DNA of 64,000 nt, from NCBI GenBank assembly GCA_963728195.1, contig CAVSIX010000007.1:362411-426410 (forward strand). The letters run 5' to 3'. Shown piece by piece: positions 27,052 to 36,382 of the stretch (the first letter of the stretch is position 1; each line of letters starts with the position of its first letter). The notes beneath the pieces are model-generated. The model was not told the DNA's origin, searched no databases, and saw only the letters and a program-made list of their open reading frames with translations. This DNA comes from Sva-07 sp963728195. GTDB taxonomy: Bacteria; Actinomycetota; Acidimicrobiia; Acidimicrobiales; Ilumatobacteraceae. The position numbers were made by a program, and so were the translations under genes.

Positions 27052-30000
27052 GCGTTCACGCCCGCGCCGACGCCGTCGCAGTGATCATCCCGGCGCACGA
27101 CGCCGAGGCCTACATCGCACAGTCGATCGGCTCGGTGCTCGAGCAGGGCCACCTGCCCTCGAACGACACCCCCGAGATCGTCGTGGTCGACGACGGTTCG
27201 ACGGACGCGACCGCCGACTTGGTGCGCGGGCTCATCGATCAGTTCCCTCACCGCATCCGTCTCGTACGGGCGTCGGCCCGCAATGCCGCCACTGCGCGGA
27301 ACATCGGTGCACTCGCCACCGACGCCGACCGGCTCATGTTCCTCGACGCCGACGACGTCATCGCACCGGGCACGATCGAGGCCCTGACCGCGGCCCTCCG
27401 GACGGCGCCGGACGGGCTCGCTCTCGGCCCCTGGTTCCGGCTCGAGCCCATCGACGGGCAATGGCGAACAGCACCTCCGTCGTGCCGGCCCCGACTGCCC
27501 GACGACGATCCGCTGGCCGCCTGGCTCACCGGCTGGTATCACCCGCCGTGCTCGGTGCTGTGGAGCCGGGAGGCCTTCGAGCGCGCAGGCCGCTGGGAAG
27601 AAGGTCTCGGCTTGAACCAGGACGGCGACCTCACGATGAGGGCGCTGGTGCTCGGCACCCGCCTGGCGCTGACCGGGGACGGTGCGTCGTACTATCGCCG
27701 CTCACCGCAGGGTACGACCTCGCTGAGCGACCGGCGGTCGAGCGCAGACGGCCTCGACGCCCGACTCCACGTCGTCGAGAAGATCGCCTGGTGGCTCGAG
27801 GAGTCCGGAGGATCGACGCCGCCGCGTCGATCTGCGCTGCGTGTCGCAGCGGCTCGGATCGCCCAGGACGCTCGCACGGTCGCACCCGAACTGGTCGAGC
27901 GCGCCGATGCCGTCGCGAGGCCGTCGACCCCGCGACCGCTGCGACCGCTCGGACGCCGTTGGGACCTCGGCATCATGCGCCTCGGTGAACGCCGGCTCCG
28001 ACACCGCACCACCGAGCCGAACCGGCCATGCGACGACGGAACGACGATCTCCTGGGGCGAGCTCACCGCATCCGCCGCATCACGCGCGGACACGGGCGTG
28101 ACCGATCATGACGGCGAGCGTGTCGACCGACCGACGGTCTCGGTCATCATCCCGACCTACCAGCGCGCGCATTCGGTCGGGCGTTCGATCGACAGTGCAC
28201 TCAGCCAGACGTTCTCGGACCTCGAAGTGCTCGTGATCGACGACGGGTCGACCGACGGCACCGATGAACGGGTGATGTCGATCGACGATCCGCGGGTCCG
28301 CTACGTCCGCCTGCCACAGAACTCGGGCGTCGCGGCCGCCCGCAATCGCGGGATCCGCGAGAGTCGAGGCCGCTACGTCGCATTCCTCGACTCCGACGAC
28401 ATCTGGTTCCCCGACAAGATCGCCCGCCAGCTCGAACGATTCGAGCAGCTCGGCGAAGACATCGGGCTCGTGTACGGCGGCGTCGAGCAGCACGACGGGC
28501 ACGGCAACACCGAGACCACACGGCCGAGCCACCGTGGCCGCCTCCACCGCGAACTCCTGCGGCGCAACGTGATCCACGGAGGCGGCTCGAACGTGATGAT
28601 CCCGCGCCACGTCGTCGCGCGCGTCGGCTTCTTCGACGAATCGCTCCCTGCGATCGAGGACTACGACTATTGGTTGCGCATCTCACGTGGCCACGACATC
28701 GACTTCGTCGACGCCGTGGTCATGCGGTACGAGGACCCTGCAGGCGCCGAGCGCAAGTCGCTGCACCAGTCGTCGAACCACGCCGCGCGGGTGCAGTTCC
28801 ACCACAAGCACCGCCGACAGATGCGCCGCGCCGGCGTCGAGCACCTGTTCCTCGCCGACAGTGCTCGTCGGCTGATCGGTGGCGACGCCGACGACCGCAG
28901 GGCGGCGCGACGTGTGGCGTTGCGGTCATGGTGGTCGGCGCCGTGGTCACCGACCGGCTACCGGATCGTTGCTCGCACCTGGCTGCCGTGGTTGCGGCGG
29001 ATGCTGCGCGGGCGACCCGAAGCCGTGCATCCGACACGGTCCTCTCGACAGCGCCGGATCCTGCTCTACTCCCCCACCCCCGAGAACGAGCCGGGCGGCG
29101 TGCAAGCCACCGGCCGCGTGCTCGCAGACGGGCTCCGGGCCCGTGGCCACGACGTGACGCAACGCTGGTCCGAGACACATGCCGGCGACGCCTTGCGTCT
29201 CCACCTCCCCGAACTCGCACGACGTTCGGCCCTCCCCTCGAGCGTCGCTGCGACGATGCGATCGTTCCTCCGTCTCGCGCGCGAGATCTCCCGGCTGCGA
29301 CCCGACGTCGTCAACGTCCACTACATCAGTCCGGAGGTGCTCCACTTCCTGGCCCTGCGCCCGATCTTCCGTTACCGCTTGGTGCTGTCGGCGCACGGCA
29401 GTGACGTCATGGCGCCGACCGGAGGACGCACACAACGCTGGGCCCGTCGCGCCGTCACCCGGGCCGATGCCGTCACCGCGGTGTCCGAACCGTTACGGGA
29501 ACGTCTCGCCGAGTACCCGAAGATGCGTGCGGACTTCGTCCGCTTCATCCCCAACGGCATCGACTGGAAGTTCTGGTCGGCGAGCGATCGGCGACCTGCC
29601 AGCCGACCGACCATCGTGAGCGTGGGGCGGCTCACCGATGTCAAGGGCCACGACGTCCTGCTCGAATCGATGCAGCACGTCATCGAACACGTGCCCGACG
29701 CACAGCTGCTCATCGTCGGCGACGGTGAGCGCCGCGAGGAGTTGGAGGCGATGTCGCAGCAGACCCTTCCCCGAGGATCCGTCGCGATCACCGGACCTCT
29801 CGATCCGGTCGCGATCCGCGACCTCCTGGCCACGGCGGCGGTGTTCGTGCTGCCGTCGCGGAGCGAGGGCATGCCGTTGGCACTGCTCGAGGCGATGGCG
29901 GCAGGCCTCCCGTCGGTCGCCACCGATGTGGGCGCCGTGACCCATCTCCTCGTCGGGACCGACGCCGACGATGCCGGTCGCGGTCGCACGGTGCCGGTGG

Positions 30001-30173
30001 AGGACATCGACGCGCTCGCCGCGGCGATCGTCGACCTGCTCGCCGACGGGGAGACGGCACAGCAGATGGGACGTGATGCGTCGACGAAGGCGCGGGACTT
30101 CGACATGGCGACGATGGTCGAGCGCTACGACGCCCTGTACGCCGAGGTCACCGAGCAGAGCCCATCGCGATGA
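27048..30173 (+). CDS. Three-module glycosyltransferase fusion: GT2-GT2-GT4
   Basis: A 1041-residue protein with three catalytic modules. Module 1 (residues about 1-330) is GT2: VIIPAHDAEAYIAQSI, VVVDDGSTDAT, FLDADDV. Module 2 (about 360-640) is GT2: VSVIIPTYQRAHSVGRSI, VIDDGSTDGTDE, FLDSDDIWFP and IEDYDYWLR. Module 3 (about 660-1041) is GT4/GT-B: NEPGGVQATGRVLADGL, SAHGSDVM, VSVGRLTDVKGHD, and PSRSEGMPLALLEAMAAGLP. Each keeps its donor and metal residues, so all should be active. The start is GTG at 27048 with GGAGG and a GTGA overlap. The open frame extends further upstream inside the GT61 gene, but that part is not protein-like. A single chain could build three linkages in order. Confidence 0.88.
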   Translation: MSVHARADAVAVIIPAHDAEAYIAQSIGSVLEQGHLPSNDTPEIVVVDDGSTDATADLVRGLIDQFPHRIRLVRASARNAATARNIGALATDADRLMFLDADDVIAPGTIEALTAALRTAPDGLALGPWFRLEPIDGQWRTAPPSCRPRLPDDDPLAAWLTGWYHPPCSVLWSREAFERAGRWEEGLGLNQDGDLTMRALVLGTRLALTGDGASYYRRSPQGTTSLSDRRSSADGLDARLHVVEKIAWWLEESGGSTPPRRSALRVAAARIAQDARTVAPELVERADAVARPSTPRPLRPLGRRWDLGIMRLGERRLRHRTTEPNRPCDDGTTISWGELTASAASRADTGVTDHDGERVDRPTVSVIIPTYQRAHSVGRSIDSALSQTFSDLEVLVIDDGSTDGTDERVMSIDDPRVRYVRLPQNSGVAAARNRGIRESRGRYVAFLDSDDIWFPDKIARQLERFEQLGEDIGLVYGGVEQHDGHGNTETTRPSHRGRLHRELLRRNVIHGGGSNVMIPRHVVARVGFFDESLPAIEDYDYWLRISRGHDIDFVDAVVMRYEDPAGAERKSLHQSSNHAARVQFHHKHRRQMRRAGVEHLFLADSARRLIGGDADDRRAARRVALRSWWSAPWSPTGYRIVARTWLPWLRRMLRGRPEAVHPTRSSRQRRILLYSPTPENEPGGVQATGRVLADGLRARGHDVTQRWSETHAGDALRLHLPELARRSALPSSVAATMRSFLRLAREISRLRPDVVNVHYISPEVLHFLALRPIFRYRLVLSAHGSDVMAPTGGRTQRWARRAVTRADAVTAVSEPLRERLAEYPKMRADFVRFIPNGIDWKFWSASDRRPASRPTIVSVGRLTDVKGHDVLLESMQHVIEHVPDAQLLIVGDGERREELEAMSQQTLPRGSVAITGPLDPVAIRDLLATAAVFVLPSRSEGMPLALLEAMAAGLPSVATDVGAVTHLLVGTDADDAGRGRTVPVEDIDALAAAIVDLLADGETAQQMGRDASTKARDFDMATMVERYDALYAEVTEQSPSR

Positions 30174-31126
30174 GCGAGCTCGTGACCGCCGTCGTGCCGA
30201 CACACGAGCGCCCGACCACGCTGCGCCAGACGCTGCGCAGCGTCGCCGCGCAGCGCGGCGTCGACGTCGAGATCATCGTCGTCGACGACGCCGACGATCC
30301 GCGCACTCACGACGTGGCGAACGGGATCGGCGCCGACCGGCTGAAGGTGATCGACAACACGGGCGGTGGGAGCGCCGCATCCAGCCGCAACGTCGGGCTC
30401 GCCCACGCATCGGGTTCCTGGGTTGCCTTCTGCGACGACGACGACCTCTGGGCTCCCGACAAGCTCCGCCGCCAGCTCGACGAACTCCACCGGACCGACG
30501 CGATCTGGTCGTGTACCGGAGCGGTCACCGTCGGGCCGGATCTGCACCCCATCGGCCACGAGCGGCTCGACCCGGACGACGCCCGCACGATGCGGGACTG
30601 GAATTTGATACCCGGTGGAGGATCGAGCGTGATGGCGGCGACCGACGTCCTGCGCCGCCTCGGCGGGTTCGACGAGTCGCTCTCGAACATGGAGGACTGG
30701 GAGCTCTGGATCCGCTTGGCGGATGAGGGACCGTTGGCATCGGTGGACCGTCCACTCGTCGCCTACCGGCTCTGGCCCGGCAGCAAGTCGTCGGGCGTCG
30801 AGGGCATGCGTCGCTCGGCGCGTTCGATCCTCGAACGCCACGCCCACTGGCCTCCTGCGCCACGGGTCGCCTACGACCTCGAGTGGTACGTCATGTGGAA
30901 GCTGACCAACGCCGGCCGTCGAGGCGAGGCAGCGCAGCTCGCCTCGCGCTTGGCGATACAGCACCACAGTGTGAAGAGCGCAATCCGGGCGGGCGCGCTG
31001 CTGATCAGTCCCCGTGCCGTGCGCCGACTCGATCGCCACCGCCGGTCGAGCGCAGTGCCCGGCGACTGGCGCCGACAGATAGACCAGTGGCTCCCGGCGG
31101 TGCGAGCGGTCGCGGAGCGGCCATGA
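30170..31126 (+). CDS. Glycosyltransferase family 2
   Basis: A 318-residue GT-A enzyme. It begins with VTAVVPTHERPTTLRQTLRSV, then IIVVDDADD in place of the usual DDGS, and the metal motif FCDDDDLWAP; the acceptor half has GGFDESLSNMEDWELWIRLA, the common ED/W pattern. Soluble. The ATG at 30170 overlaps the previous stop (ATGA) and its stop overlaps the flippase start. Adds one sugar to the repeat unit; donor unknown. Confidence 0.85.
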   Translation: MSELVTAVVPTHERPTTLRQTLRSVAAQRGVDVEIIVVDDADDPRTHDVANGIGADRLKVIDNTGGGSAASSRNVGLAHASGSWVAFCDDDDLWAPDKLRRQLDELHRTDAIWSCTGAVTVGPDLHPIGHERLDPDDARTMRDWNLIPGGGSSVMAATDVLRRLGGFDESLSNMEDWELWIRLADEGPLASVDRPLVAYRLWPGSKSSGVEGMRRSARSILERHAHWPPAPRVAYDLEWYVMWKLTNAGRRGEAAQLASRLAIQHHSVKSAIRAGALLISPRAVRRLDRHRRSSAVPGDWRRQIDQWLPAVRAVAERP

Positions 31127-32595
31127 CCCAGATCGGACCCGGCACCGCAGCCGGCGGTCCGCCAGCGGCCGAGCCACCGGCGTCACCCGACAAGCGCTTC
31201 CGCGACGAGGGGGTGCGCGGCGGAGTTCTGCTGTCGTCACGCGAGGGCCTCGGCATGGTGATCCGCCTGGTCGGTGTCGTCGCACTCACCCGGATCATCG
31301 GGCCGGCCGACTACGGCATCTACGCCGGGTCGGTGGCGATCGTCTTCATCGTGACCGTGCTCGCACAGATGAGCACCGAGCTGTTCCTCGTCCGTCAGGT
31401 CGACGATCTCGAACACGAACGCTGCGACGAGGTGTTCACGTTCCTGGTCGTGGTCACGCTGGCGACGACGGTCGTCGCCCTCGCAGTGACCGAACTGGTG
31501 GGCCGGGCGACGGGGATCCCGGTTGCCCCGCTGCAAGTGCTGTTGCTGTCGGTCCCGGTCAGCGCCCTGTGGGCTCCGGCTCAGGCGACGCTCGAACGGT
31601 CGTTCCGCTTCGGACGGCTCGGCGCACTGGAACTCGCCGGCGACGTCGTGTTGTATGCGGTGGCACTCCCACTCGCCGCCGCCGGCCTCGGTGCGGTCGG
31701 CGCTGCCATCGGCTACGTCGCGTGGCAGGTGTATCTCCTGATCGGGAGCTGTGTGCTCGCCCGCTATCTTCCGCGCTGGCGCTGGTCGTCGTCGGTCAAC
31801 CGCGACATTGTCCGCTTCGGCGCTGGAATCACGTTCGCCGAGGGCCTCCGACGGTCGAGGGAACTCGTCAACCCCGTCGTCGTCGGCGCACTCGCCGGTG
31901 CGGTCGTCGTCGGCATCGTTGCGCTCGCCCTGCGTCTCGTCGAGACGGCACTCGCCGTACTGCGCGCAGGCTCGCGGGTGGTGTTCGCCGGCTTGTCCCG
32001 GGTCCAGGAGAATCCGCGGCGGTTCGGTTCGATGCTGTCGGAGGCGATGGGCCTGCAGACGCTCGTGCTCGGCCTGCTGCTCGGCGCACTCTCGCTCGCG
32101 GCGCCGACGTTCGTGCCGGTCCTGTTCGGCGAGGAGTGGACCGAGGTGCTCGACGTGCTGCCCTGGCTCTCGCTCGCAGCGCTCGTGATGGGCATCTCGG
32201 CCACGCTGGCCCACGGGTTGACGGTGATCGACCGCACCAGTCTGGTCGGCACCGTCGAACTGCTGCGGGTGCTGGTCCTGCTGGCAGCCGCCGTGCCGCT
32301 CGTCGCGACGATGGGGGCGACGGGCTTCGGCGTCGCCAGCCTGGTCGCCGTCGCACCGACGTTGCTGCTCGTGCGGGCCGTTCGGGAGTACGCCTCGCTC
32401 TCGTGGGGGTCGTCGATCGCCTGGATCCTCGGCTTCGGACCGGTGCTGTTCGCCCCGGTTGTTCCGTCACCCTGGCGTTTCCTGCTCGTGCTTCCGGCCG
32501 CGATCGCAGCGCTGTCGGGGCCCGGGCGGAGCCAGATCAAGGCGCTGCTGCTGACCGCACGGGGTCTCGTGCGACCACCGCCTGCCGCGGCGTGA
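31123..32595 (+). CDS. Wzx-type polysaccharide flippase (MATE/MOP superfamily)
   Basis: A 490-residue membrane protein with about twelve to fourteen hydrophobic segments after a Pro/Ala-rich cytoplasmic N-terminus of about 35 residues. The first helix region reads VIRLVGVVALTRIIGPADYGIYA, typical of the polysaccharide_synt family; FGEEWTEVLDVLPWLSLA is also characteristic. Predicted to move the finished lipid-linked repeat unit to the outer face for the Wzy-like polymerase. The ATG at 31123 overlaps the GT2 stop. It ends 56 bp before the last GT4 gene of the operon. Confidence 0.9.
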   Translation: MTQIGPGTAAGGPPAAEPPASPDKRFRDEGVRGGVLLSSREGLGMVIRLVGVVALTRIIGPADYGIYAGSVAIVFIVTVLAQMSTELFLVRQVDDLEHERCDEVFTFLVVVTLATTVVALAVTELVGRATGIPVAPLQVLLLSVPVSALWAPAQATLERSFRFGRLGALELAGDVVLYAVALPLAAAGLGAVGAAIGYVAWQVYLLIGSCVLARYLPRWRWSSSVNRDIVRFGAGITFAEGLRRSRELVNPVVVGALAGAVVVGIVALALRLVETALAVLRAGSRVVFAGLSRVQENPRRFGSMLSEAMGLQTLVLGLLLGALSLAAPTFVPVLFGEEWTEVLDVLPWLSLAALVMGISATLAHGLTVIDRTSLVGTVELLRVLVLLAAAVPLVATMGATGFGVASLVAVAPTLLLVRAVREYASLSWGSSIAWILGFGPVLFAPVVPSPWRFLLVLPAAIAALSGPGRSQIKALLLTARGLVRPPPAAA

Positions 32596-32651
32596 CCGAA
32601 CCGACCCCATGTTCCCCTTGCTGTCCGACACGAATCCGAGGAGATGAGCCG

Positions 32652-33956
32652 ATGACCGACACCCGATCGTCCACATCGAAGCCGAGTTCCACGACGACGA
32701 CCACGGCGACGCCCAGGTCCGCGCCGCAGTCGTCCGATCGACCACGGGCGTGCCTCGTGCGCCAGGTCGATCGCATCGAGGTGCCGCTCGTGCGCGACTG
32801 CGAGGTGCTCGTCGACGCCGGTTACGACGTCGACCTCGTCGTGATGCGTATCGACGACGTGCACCATTGGGCCGATCTCCCCGACGGCGTCGACGTCGTC
32901 ACCCTGCCGGTGCGACGGCGCCGAGGAGGGATCGCCAGCTATCTCCTGGACTACTTCGTGTTCCTCGCGATGGCGACGATCGTCGTCGCCATCCGGCACC
33001 TGCGCCACCGCTACCGGCTCGTCCAGGCGATGTCGTTGCCCGACCCGCTCGTGGTCGTGGGGCTGATTCCGAGGTTGTTCGGCGCCGCCGTGCTCATGAA
33101 GGTGTCCGAGCCGACCCCCCAGCTGAGCCAGTCCCTCGACCAGCCGGAATGGCTCCAACGGCTGCTCGGATGGCTCCAGATCTGGTCGGCCCGCCGAGCG
33201 GACCATGTGTTCACGGTGACCGGCGACCTGGCCGACGATCTCGCGGCGCGGGGCGTCGACCGTTCGAAGATCAGCGTCGTCCTCAACGTGCCGGCACCCT
33301 CGATGGCGTCGGCCGGCACCGGCGCCACCCCCGATCCCGATCGTTTCACCGTGATCAGTCACGGCTCGATCTTCGAGCGCTACGGCCACGACACGATCGT
33401 CCGAGCGGTTGCGCTGGTGCGGCCGTCGGTGCCGGGAATCCGGCTCGTCCTCACCGGCGACGGCCCGCACCGGCCCCACGTCGAATCGCTGATCGACGAG
33501 CTGGAGATCGCCGACATCTGCGAGCACCACCTGTGGCTGTCGTTCCCCGAACTGGTGACGCTGCTCGAGCGTTCCGACGTCGGCATCGTCGCCCAACGGG
33601 CGAACGCATACTCCCACCTCGTCAACACGAACAAGATGTTCGAGTTCCTCATGATGGGCGTACCGGCGGTGTGCACCCGGCTGCGCGCCACCGAGTCGCT
33701 GATCCCCGAACGCGACGGCGTCGTCGCCTACTTCGACTCCGACGACGACGTCGAGTTGGCCAAGGTCCTGCTCGACCTCGCCGGTTCGCCCGACCGCCGC
33801 GCCGAGATGGCTGCACGGGGACGCGCCCTCACCGATCGCCTCGGGGCGGACGTGCAACGTCAGAACTACCTCGAAGCGGTGCGCCGCGCCGTGGAGCACC
33901 GTCGATCGAGTCGGCGAGGAGGTGCGAGCGTCAGCCGGGGAGTTCCACGACGGTGA
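32652..33956 (+). CDS. Glycosyltransferase family 4
   Basis: A 434-residue GT-B enzyme closing the operon. After a Ser/Thr-rich leader of about 30 residues comes the acceptor half (RACLVRQVDRIEVPLVRDCEVL) with one hydrophobic patch (about residues 98-116, YLLDYFVFLAMATIVVAI) that may dip into the membrane as in WbuB/WsbD-like GT4 proteins. The donor half has ISHGSIFERYGHDTIVRAV, LVLTGDGPHRPHVE and the NTNKMFEFLMMGVPAV sequence. ATG at 32652 follows GAGGAG. Its last 26 bp overlap the convergent PEP-utilising gene. Confidence 0.87.
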   Translation: MTDTRSSTSKPSSTTTTTATPRSAPQSSDRPRACLVRQVDRIEVPLVRDCEVLVDAGYDVDLVVMRIDDVHHWADLPDGVDVVTLPVRRRRGGIASYLLDYFVFLAMATIVVAIRHLRHRYRLVQAMSLPDPLVVVGLIPRLFGAAVLMKVSEPTPQLSQSLDQPEWLQRLLGWLQIWSARRADHVFTVTGDLADDLAARGVDRSKISVVLNVPAPSMASAGTGATPDPDRFTVISHGSIFERYGHDTIVRAVALVRPSVPGIRLVLTGDGPHRPHVESLIDELEIADICEHHLWLSFPELVTLLERSDVGIVAQRANAYSHLVNTNKMFEFLMMGVPAVCTRLRATESLIPERDGVVAYFDSDDDVELAKVLLDLAGSPDRRAEMAARGRALTDRLGADVQRQNYLEAVRRAVEHRRSSRRGGASVSRGVPRR

Positions 33957-35670
33957 CGGTGCCCGTACTGCCGTCGACCTCCACCGTCGCCCCGTCGGGG
34001 ATGCGCCTCGTTGCGTCGGTGGCCGACACCACGCAGGGCAGGCCCAGTTCCCGCGACACGATGATCGAGTGGCTGATCTGGCCGCCGACGTTGACGACGA
34101 CGGCCGACGCCGGCATGAACAACGGCGTCCACGCCGGATCGGTCGATGGAGCGATCAGGATGTCGCCGGCCTCCATCAGACCCGGGTCTGACGGATCGAG
34201 GATCACCCGTGCCCGGCCGCGGGCCACGCCGGCGCATCCAGGGACACCCTGGATCGATTCGCCGACACCGCACAGCGCCACGGGCGCATGGCCACGGTGC
34301 GGCCACTGCGAGATCGGCGGAACGTTGCCGTCGATGATGAAGAACGGCGGCTCGAGATCCCAGAGCGTCAACCACTGCTCGTAGCGATCCGCGAGCGTGT
34401 CGGTGAACGAGCTCGGCTCGGCGACGAACGCCTCCACCTCGTCGTCACGCAGCATGAACAGATGGCGGGCGTCGGCGAGATCGTGCGACTCGACGTGTCG
34501 GCGGGCGAGCTCCCGGAACGTCATGCGCGCCTCGTGAACGGCGCGGATGTTGGTCGTCTTGGTCCGTTCACGGAACGCCAGCATGTTCGCCGCCACCATG
34601 GCACCTTCGAACTGTGCGGCCAGCTCCGGTCCGAGGTCGCCGACCTTGCGACGCACCTCGGCGGTCACCTCCTGACGCTCGGCCGCCTTGCTCGCATTGC
34701 GTTTCTCGGGCGACTCGTCATCGGACTGCATCCGTACCCGGTCGATCATCGACAACGCCAGCGTGGGCCGGGTCTCCCACACCTCTGCGGAGAGCTCCCA
34801 CTCGTTGGGGCCGCGTGAGCCGTGCTCGAAAAGGAACCGGTCGAACGCCGTCAGGAAGTCGGCGGCATCGTCGGAGTCGCTCGCCCGAAGCCGATCGAGC
34901 ACGCCGTCGACACCAGCGTCGAAGATCGCCGTCAACTCGTCCGACGACCGGATCGCACGCGAGAGACGCCACATCGCGTAACTCGGCTCGGCCGAGTCGA
35001 CCTCGCCGATGCCGGAAACGAGCTTCATCGGCACGGTCGTGTCACCGATCGCCTCACCCACGGCGAACAGGATCCCGGGCGCCACGCCCGAGCTGCTCGA
35101 CGTGACGGTGTGGCTGTCGAAGAGCTTTCGCAGCAGCGGCTGGATCTCGCGAGCACGCCCGACCAGCTCGGCGTCGGACAGGGCGGTGAGATCGGGACGG
35201 CCCGCGCGTAGGGCTGCCACCTCCGCTTTCTCCTCGTCGAGTTCGGGCCATTCGGTCGTCGACATCACCCAGCCGAGGTGCCCCATGATCGCCGGCTCGA
35301 GGTCGGGGCGGTCGTCGGCGGGGTGGGCGACGTAGGGCGGCACGTCGGGGTGATCACCGAAGAACGCAAGGTCGAGTTGCTCGACGGTCAGGATCGGACT
35401 GCGAGCGCCCTGCAAGCGCACGTTCGACAGGTTGATGTAGAAGTACCCCCCGAAGAATCCGCTCGTCTCGGGGTAGTCGGCGTCGAACTCGTCGGCGTCG
35501 TAGGAGCCCTGGCGGACGTAACCGTCCTTCCATCCGGGGATCATGGCGTGGTCCCAGCTGTACTCCTGGCCGAGGGGGCTCGCCGGTGTTGCGATCACCT
35601 CGCCGGCGTTCGCCCGCGTGAAGTGCCGGAACCGGTCGCCGATCTTCCAGTCAGTGATCCAACGTTCCAT
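33931..35670 (-). CDS. PEP-utilising enzyme, phosphohistidine swivel domain, no ATP-grasp domain
   Basis: A 579-residue protein related to PEP synthase and rifampin phosphotransferase, but only their central and C-terminal parts. The swivel domain near the end carries GGQISHSIIVSRELGLP, whose His534 is the phospho-carrier. The upstream ~470 residues resemble the linker region (RHLFMLRDDEVEAF, MTFRELARRHVESHDLADA). The N-terminal ATP-grasp domain of full-length relatives is missing, so it either pairs with another protein or uses a different phosphate source. It is head of a small minus-strand group with the kinase and SalK-like genes, and overlaps the glycan operon's end by 26 bp. Confidence 0.75.
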   Translation of the reverse strand: MERWITDWKIGDRFRHFTRANAGEVIATPASPLGQEYSWDHAMIPGWKDGYVRQGSYDADEFDADYPETSGFFGGYFYINLSNVRLQGARSPILTVEQLDLAFFGDHPDVPPYVAHPADDRPDLEPAIMGHLGWVMSTTEWPELDEEKAEVAALRAGRPDLTALSDAELVGRAREIQPLLRKLFDSHTVTSSSSGVAPGILFAVGEAIGDTTVPMKLVSGIGEVDSAEPSYAMWRLSRAIRSSDELTAIFDAGVDGVLDRLRASDSDDAADFLTAFDRFLFEHGSRGPNEWELSAEVWETRPTLALSMIDRVRMQSDDESPEKRNASKAAERQEVTAEVRRKVGDLGPELAAQFEGAMVAANMLAFRERTKTTNIRAVHEARMTFRELARRHVESHDLADARHLFMLRDDEVEAFVAEPSSFTDTLADRYEQWLTLWDLEPPFFIIDGNVPPISQWPHRGHAPVALCGVGESIQGVPGCAGVARGRARVILDPSDPGLMEAGDILIAPSTDPAWTPLFMPASAVVVNVGGQISHSIIVSRELGLPCVVSATDATRRIPDGATVEVDGSTGTVTVVELPG

Positions 35671-35714
35671 GCTCGGCCCTCCCCAGGGTTCGCTCGCGGA
35701 ACGCAGAACCTAGC

Positions 35715-36368
35715 TCAGCGACCGCGGCCCTCGTCGGGCCCGGCGACGTCGTACGCGATGACCAGATCCGCTCGTGACCGGCTCGCCTCGACGAGGGCGG
35801 CGTTGGCCGTATCGGATCGATGGACGAACGCCGTCGCCTCCTGACGGCTCTTGCCGAAGGCGACGTGACGATCGACGAGCCGCTGCAGGCGGACCTCTGC
35901 GGGAACGTCCAGGTAGGCCGTTGCGTCGAGCAGCGACACCAACGGTTCCCAGGGCGACCGATCGAGCAGCAGGTAGTTCCCTTCGACGATGACGACGACG
36001 TCATCGGCGCACACCCGGATCCGGTCGGGGATCGGTTCGTCGATCGTCCGATCGAACACCGGGCACGAGACCGACCGGTGCGGTTCGCGCAGCGATCGCA
36101 CGAGCGCGACGAAGTCGGCCGCAGCGAACGTCTCGGGTGCGCCTTTCACGCCGAGACGGCCGCGGCGACCCAGCTCGGAATTTCGCAGGTGGAAGCCGTC
36201 CATCGGCACCACCGGTGCGTCGAGTTCGGCGCCGAGCCGCGTCGCCAACGTCGACTTGCCACTGCCGGGCGGTCCGGCGATGCCGAAGAGATACCGGTCG
36301 ACCGGCGCCGCCCGGTCGCGGATCCAGGAGGCGACATCACCCTCCAACACGGTCTCGGTCTCCGACAT
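35715..36368 (-). CDS. Uridine-kinase-like nucleoside/carbohydrate kinase (P-loop)
   Basis: A 217-residue P-loop kinase. The Walker A is GPPGSGKST near residue 33, followed by VPMDGFHL with the catalytic Asp, and EGNYLLLDRSPWEPL, a pattern shared by uridine kinase, pantothenate kinase and YggC/FrcK-type sugar kinases. Length fits the YggC-like group. The ATG at 36368 lies 15 bp after the stop of the SalK-like gene with a GGCGGG upstream, so co-transcription is likely. Substrate not determinable. Confidence 0.8.
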   Translation of the reverse strand: MSETETVLEGDVASWIRDRAAPVDRYLFGIAGPPGSGKSTLATRLGAELDAPVVPMDGFHLRNSELGRRGRLGVKGAPETFAAADFVALVRSLREPHRSVSCPVFDRTIDEPIPDRIRVCADDVVVIVEGNYLLLDRSPWEPLVSLLDATAYLDVPAEVRLQRLVDRHVAFGKSRQEATAFVHRSDTANAALVEASRSRADLVIAYDVAGPDEGRGR

Positions 36369-36382
36369 GCCGTGACCCGCCG

